From: Candidatus Saccharibacteria bacterium UBA949
GTDB taxonomy: Bacteria > Patescibacteriota > Saccharimonadia > Saccharimonadales > Saccharimonadaceae
Length of the DNA stretch: 7,932 bases
Direction: 5' to 3'
Assembly (NCBI GenBank): GCA_002293245.1
Contig: DBCV01000019.1
Location: forward strand, 1 to 7,932
A model generated the notes under the pieces. The model made no database searches. It was given only the letters and a program-made list of their open reading frames with translations, and was not told the origin of the DNA. Position 1 is the first letter of the stretch. Each line of letters begins with the position of its first letter. Of the stretch, positions 5,934-7,932 are shown piece by piece. A program made the position numbers and the translations under genes.

Positions 5934-7010
5934 TTATTCTACCACACTTTCGTTTTCGGATGCAAACGGGCCAATGTATTCTTTGACTTTGCCCTGCTCT
6001 TTTAATTCCTTTCGTTGAGTGGCGAGCTCGGAGAATGGCACTTTTAGCGAAACATACTCGACCCGATCTTCTGACTTATCGAGAGTCTTGACTATGTAAT
6101 ACCCGTCGCCAGCGCGGCTGAGAAAAGGTTCGGAGACGGCATCGACAGATTGCGCAAAAGCTGCGGAAGCTCGACCGCCGTCCAGATTGCGGTTGCTTAC
6201 CAGTCCGCCGGAAGTTTCGGGTAGGACCGAGCCGCCCGCAAAGCCGAGATCTGCCAAGCCATTAAAGGTATCATCGAAACCTCGCTCAGAAATTGAGGAT
6301 TGCAGTTTTTTAAGCGTTTCCGCGGCCCTGGTGTCGATCTTTGCTTGAACTTCTTGCCGAATTAATGGCAGCTCGATAAACAAACGTTCGTATTCCGAAC
6401 GCGAGAAGCCGTAATTATTGTGTATGGTTTGCAGGAATTGCTCTTCGGTTAGCTCTTTTTCGCCGCTGCGCCTATGCTCATTGAAAACCTCGTCAATCTG
6501 TTCAGAAGAGATAAATATATCGTTTTCTTTGGCCAGTTTGAGGGCAAAAGAGTTCAAAATAGCGTTGTTTAATGCCTCGCGCTTGTAGTAATCCAGCCTG
6601 CGCTGATTGTCTTCGGTGTTTTCGAGTTTGCCTTCTAGCTGCTCGATAGCCATGACGCTGCTGCGATATTGCATGAGATAATCCGAGAAACGAACGTTGT
6701 AGCCATCCACATTAGCCACCGGGAGTGGCAAAACTTGAGTGACCCGGTACAGAATATCGCCCGTATCCTGCCATCTGTAAAGCCCCATATAAGTAAAGCC
6801 GGTGAGTGCAACCAGCGCAAGGACGCTGATGACTATGGCGTTAATTACTACTTTGTGCTTGGCATATTGAATAGGATACTTAAACTTGCGGCCGGTGGCC
6901 AAAGCTTCTTCGCGGATTTCTTCTAATTTGTTTTCATCCGCTTTACCGACCTCCGCTGCAACCAACTTGATGTCTTTGGGCTGATCTTTCTTTTTGCGAA
7001 ATTTTACCAT
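5934..7010 (-). CDS. Membrane-anchored SurA/parvulin-like protein (PPIC-type peptidyl-prolyl isomerase domain)
   Basis: A 358-residue protein with a charged cytoplasmic N-terminus of about 52 residues (many Lys/Glu), one membrane segment (about 53-77) and a large outside domain. Residues about 95-225 form a helical SurA N-terminal-like chaperone region. About 226-325 resemble a parvulin (PPIC) rotamase fold, with LADLGFAGG (252-260), SAAFAQSVDAVSEPF (282-296) and GDGYYIVKTLDK (301-312). The likely role is folding or quality control of secreted proteins at the outer face of the membrane, as for PrsA and SurA. The parvulin domain looks divergent and carries an insert around 262-278, so isomerase activity is uncertain. 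The ATG at 7010 directly abuts the TAA of the PH-domain gene (TAAATG), with GGAG 12 nt upstream, indicating translational coupling. No lipobox is visible, so it is held by its helix and is not a lipoprotein. Confidence 0.88.
   Translation of the reverse strand: MVKFRKKKDQPKDIKLVAAEVGKADENKLEEIREEALATGRKFKYPIQYAKHKVVINAIVISVLALVALTGFTYMGLYRWQDTGDILYRVTQVLPLPVANVDGYNVRFSDYLMQYRSSVMAIEQLEGKLENTEDNQRRLDYYKREALNNAILNSFALKLAKENDIFISSEQIDEVFNEHRRSGEKELTEEQFLQTIHNNYGFSRSEYERLFIELPLIRQEVQAKIDTRAAETLKKLQSSISERGFDDTFNGLADLGFAGGSVLPETSGGLVSNRNLDGGRASAAFAQSVDAVSEPFLSRAGDGYYIVKTLDKSEDRVEYVSLKVPFSELATQRKELKEQGKVKEYIGPFASENESVVE
5936..5965 (-). promoter_or_regulatory. Promoter of tRNA-Gly and SDR (TTGCAT-18-TGG-TAGAAT)
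   Basis: On the minus strand, -35 TTGCAT (5960-5965), an 18-base spacer and -10 TAGAAT (5936-5941) preceded by TGG, an extended -10. The start is expected near 5929, 16 nt before the tRNA. The whole element lies inside the last codons and stop of the SurA-like gene. Confidence 0.6.
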
Positions 7011-7538
7011 TTAGTCTTTATTCTCCAATTTATGTGCGGACCTATCTGCGCTACTCGCTTTGTCCACAACCCCTTGAAGTTCATTATACACCATTTCGGG
7101 GTCGGAAACGAAACTGATTCTAAGGTCGCCGACATATGTACGGATCATCATGGTGCCGTATTTGAAGATATCACCGAACAATCCCGGAACTTCATAGCTG
7201 ATGCTTTCGATACTGGACAACTGAACATCGACAACGGTTTTCTTGAACAATCCCTGTTGGCCAACTTGGCGAAGACGCTGATTGGTTAATACGTAAACCG
7301 AAAAATGACGGAGGACTAGTCGGTAAATGAGATTCAGGGTGCTTATGAATAGCAATGCACCAGAAGCGCCCCAGACCCACGGTTGGCCGTTTAGGAGAAC
7401 TACCAACGCTACTCCGATCGCGATTGACAAAACAAACAGTATCCAGGCTTTGCGCACCACCGCCATGCTCCGGCGAAAAACCAAGACCACCCTCTCTCCT
7501 GCCCTCTGCCCCGGAAATTGCGTTTTTTCTCCACTCAT
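7011..7538 (-). CDS. Bacterial PH-domain membrane protein (YdbT/bPH2-like)
   Basis: A 175-residue protein with FPGQRAGERVVLVFRR (8-23) at the N-terminus, two membrane helices (about 31-50 and 54-74) and a cytoplasmic bacterial PH domain (about 75-160). The usual pattern YVLTNQRLR (82-90), then G-L-F-K-K-T (96-101), LSSIESI (107-113) and a run of alternating strands is visible. Members of this family are widespread in Gram-positive and Patescibacteria genomes; their biochemical role is unknown and they may act as small membrane scaffolds. The FPGQ motif supports the ATG at 7538. No Shine-Dalgarno precedes it and the predicted transcript starts about three bases upstream, so a leaderless mRNA is likely. 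The stop abuts the next start, forming a two-gene operon with the SurA-like gene. Confidence 0.9.
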   Translation of the reverse strand: MSGEKTQFPGQRAGERVVLVFRRSMAVVRKAWILFVLSIAIGVALVVLLNGQPWVWGASGALLFISTLNLIYRLVLRHFSVYVLTNQRLRQVGQQGLFKKTVVDVQLSSIESISYEVPGLFGDIFKYGTMMIRTYVGDLRISFVSDPEMVYNELQGVVDKASSADRSAHKLENKD

Positions 7539-7539
7539 C

Positions 7540-7568
7540 TTGATTTTATTATATCACAAAAGTATAAT
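7540..7568 (+). promoter_or_regulatory. Promoter of tRNA-Arg (TTGATT-17-TATAAT)
   Basis: On the plus strand, -35 TTGATT (7540-7545), 17 bases, and a perfect -10 TATAAT (7563-7568). The start is expected near 7575, about five bases before the tRNA. The minus-strand PH promoter -10 lies inside its spacer, so the two promoters overlap almost fully. Confidence 0.75.
7548..7556 (-). promoter_or_regulatory. Extended -10 promoter of the PH-domain / SurA-like operon
   Basis: TGATATAAT on the minus strand is a perfect extended -10 (TGn plus TATAAT at 7548-7553). The region 16-18 bases upstream has no recognisable -35, which is usual for extended -10 promoters. The start is expected near 7541, leaving about three bases before the ATG at 7538. 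Confidence 0.65.
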
Positions 7569-7579
7569 GGTATGTATTC

Positions 7580-7655
7580 GCCCCGGTAGCTCAATGGATA
7601 GAGCAGTTCCGTCCTAAGGAAAAGGTTGTGTGTTCGACTCACGCCCGGGGTACCA
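7580..7655 (+). tRNA. tRNA-Arg (anticodon CCT)
   Basis: The acceptor GCCCCGG pairs with CCGGGGT (G1-U72 wobble). The D stem is GCTC/GAGC. The anticodon arm GTTCC-GTCCTAA-GGAAA gives anticodon CCU, which reads AGG; position 27 against 43 is a G-A mismatch and position 32 is G, where a pyrimidine is usual. The T arm is GTGTG-TTCGACT-CACGC. A73 and CCA are encoded. No clear terminator follows it. Confidence 0.95.
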
Positions 7656-7689
7656 GAAGGACTTTTGCAGATTAGTTTTTGGCTTGGTA

Positions 7690-7718
7690 TTGACTTTTTA
7701 GCGCGAGTGTGACACAAT
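7690..7718 (+). promoter_or_regulatory. Promoter of the right-end gene (TTGACT-17-CACAAT with TGn)
   Basis: -35 TTGACT (7690-7695), a 17-base spacer and -10 CACAAT (7713-7718) preceded by TGA. The extended element and near-consensus -35 offset the poor first base of the -10. The start is expected near 7725. It separates the right-end gene from tRNA-Arg, from which read-through is also possible. Confidence 0.55.
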
Positions 7719-7728
7719 TGATTCATTG

Positions 7729-7750
7729 AGGGGCTGCCTTGCGGTTCCCT
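7729..7750 (+). promoter_or_regulatory. Leader hairpin just before the right-end gene
   Basis: AGGG (7729-7732) pairs with CCCT (7747-7750) and GCTGC (7733-7737) with GCGGT (7741-7745), with one bulged T and a CTT loop. It starts about four bases into the predicted transcript and ends close to the possible ATG at 7759. It may protect the 5' end of the mRNA or affect translation initiation (inference). Confidence 0.35.
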
Positions 7751-7758
7751 TGGTGGAA

Positions 7759-7932
7759 ATGCACTTTACAAAGAAAAGGGTGAGTTTTGTGGCAAATGAT
7801 GGGGCTATCAGAGGTATACGGTTTGAGCCCGGATTGGGCGTGACGAAGAATGGCTTTCGGAAAGGAGTGAAAGCATACGCTAAGATCGCAGAGGCGTTGG
7901 GTATGGACTCAGACGACCATAGCCGGTTTTTA
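7759..7932 (+). CDS. Unrecognised protein, N-terminal part only, cut by window edge
   Basis: An open frame runs from an ATG at 7759 to the right edge (58 codons, no stop). A GTG at 7789 in the same frame (48 codons) is an equal candidate: it has AAGGGTGA about 6 nt upstream, whereas the ATG has GGTGG only two bases away, too close for a good site. The visible part is basic and then helical (KNGFRKGVKAYAKIAEALGM, about residues 31-50 counted from the ATG) and has no signal peptide or membrane segment. I do not recognise a family. The promoter and hairpin upstream support a real gene. Confidence 0.55.
   Translation, partial: MHFTKKRVSFVANDGAIRGIRFEPGLGVTKNGFRKGVKAYAKIAEALGMDSDDHSRFL

Noticed and set aside
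2125..7010. UGA recoded to glycine as in Gracilibacteria
   Set aside because: The SDR and the small membrane protein end at UGA at sensible family lengths, and no gene here needs in-frame UGA read-through.
7535..7726. Minus-strand open frame containing PGVSRTHNLFLRTELLYPLSYRG
   Set aside because: It is the complement of tRNA-Arg, another common spurious protein. The tRNA is complete and well supported.
1..7932. CRISPR array, insertion sequence or transposase, prophage genes
   Set aside because: No regularly spaced repeats, terminal inverted repeats, transposase motifs or phage structural genes were seen on either strand.

Overview
The window looks like chromosomal DNA of a small-genome bacterium. 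Its best fit is a member of the Candidate Phyla Radiation (Patescibacteria), possibly Saccharibacteria. This is inferred from gene content: tightly packed genes, single scattered tRNA genes with encoded CCA, a shortened threonyl-tRNA synthetase, a bacterial PH-domain protein beside a membrane-anchored parvulin-like protein, and a membrane GT2 cassette. UGA acts as an ordinary stop in at least two genes, so the UGA-to-Gly code of Gracilibacteria/Absconditabacteria is not in use. The phylum is not proven.

Layout. (1) 1-1757, minus: threonyl-tRNA synthetase, open to the left edge and lacking the N-terminal TGS domain, with a structured leader. (2) 1873-1914: two interlocked back-to-back promoters, one firing left into thrS and one right into tRNA-Val(GAC), which ends in a rho-independent terminator. 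(3) 2125-5066, minus: a promoter drives tRNA-Asp(GUC), tRNA-Thr(CGU), a three-helix membrane protein, a membrane GT2 glycosyltransferase and a CmpB-like polytopic membrane protein. No terminator is visible between them. (4) 5100-5964, minus: tRNA-Gly(CCC) followed 22 nt later by a complete classical short-chain dehydrogenase/reductase. (5) 5934-7553, minus: a PH-domain membrane protein and a membrane-anchored SurA/parvulin-like protein with abutting stop and start codons. (6) 7540-7655, plus: tRNA-Arg(CCU), whose promoter overlaps that of the PH gene. (7) 7690-7932, plus: a promoter, a leader hairpin and the start of an unrecognised gene running off the right edge.

How it works together. Two themes recur. 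First, tRNA genes sit directly upstream of protein genes (tRNA-Gly then SDR; tRNA-Asp/Thr then the membrane cassette), with 22-27 nt linkers that hold the Shine-Dalgarno site, so tRNA 3'-end processing may create the 5' ends of these mRNAs. Second, plus-strand tRNA genes and minus-strand protein genes share overlapping divergent promoters. The protein genes point to cell-envelope work: polysaccharide synthesis by the GT2 enzyme, envelope protein folding by the SurA-like protein, and small membrane partners. The most interesting candidate system is the compact small membrane protein - GT2 - CmpB-like cassette placed behind a tRNA pair.
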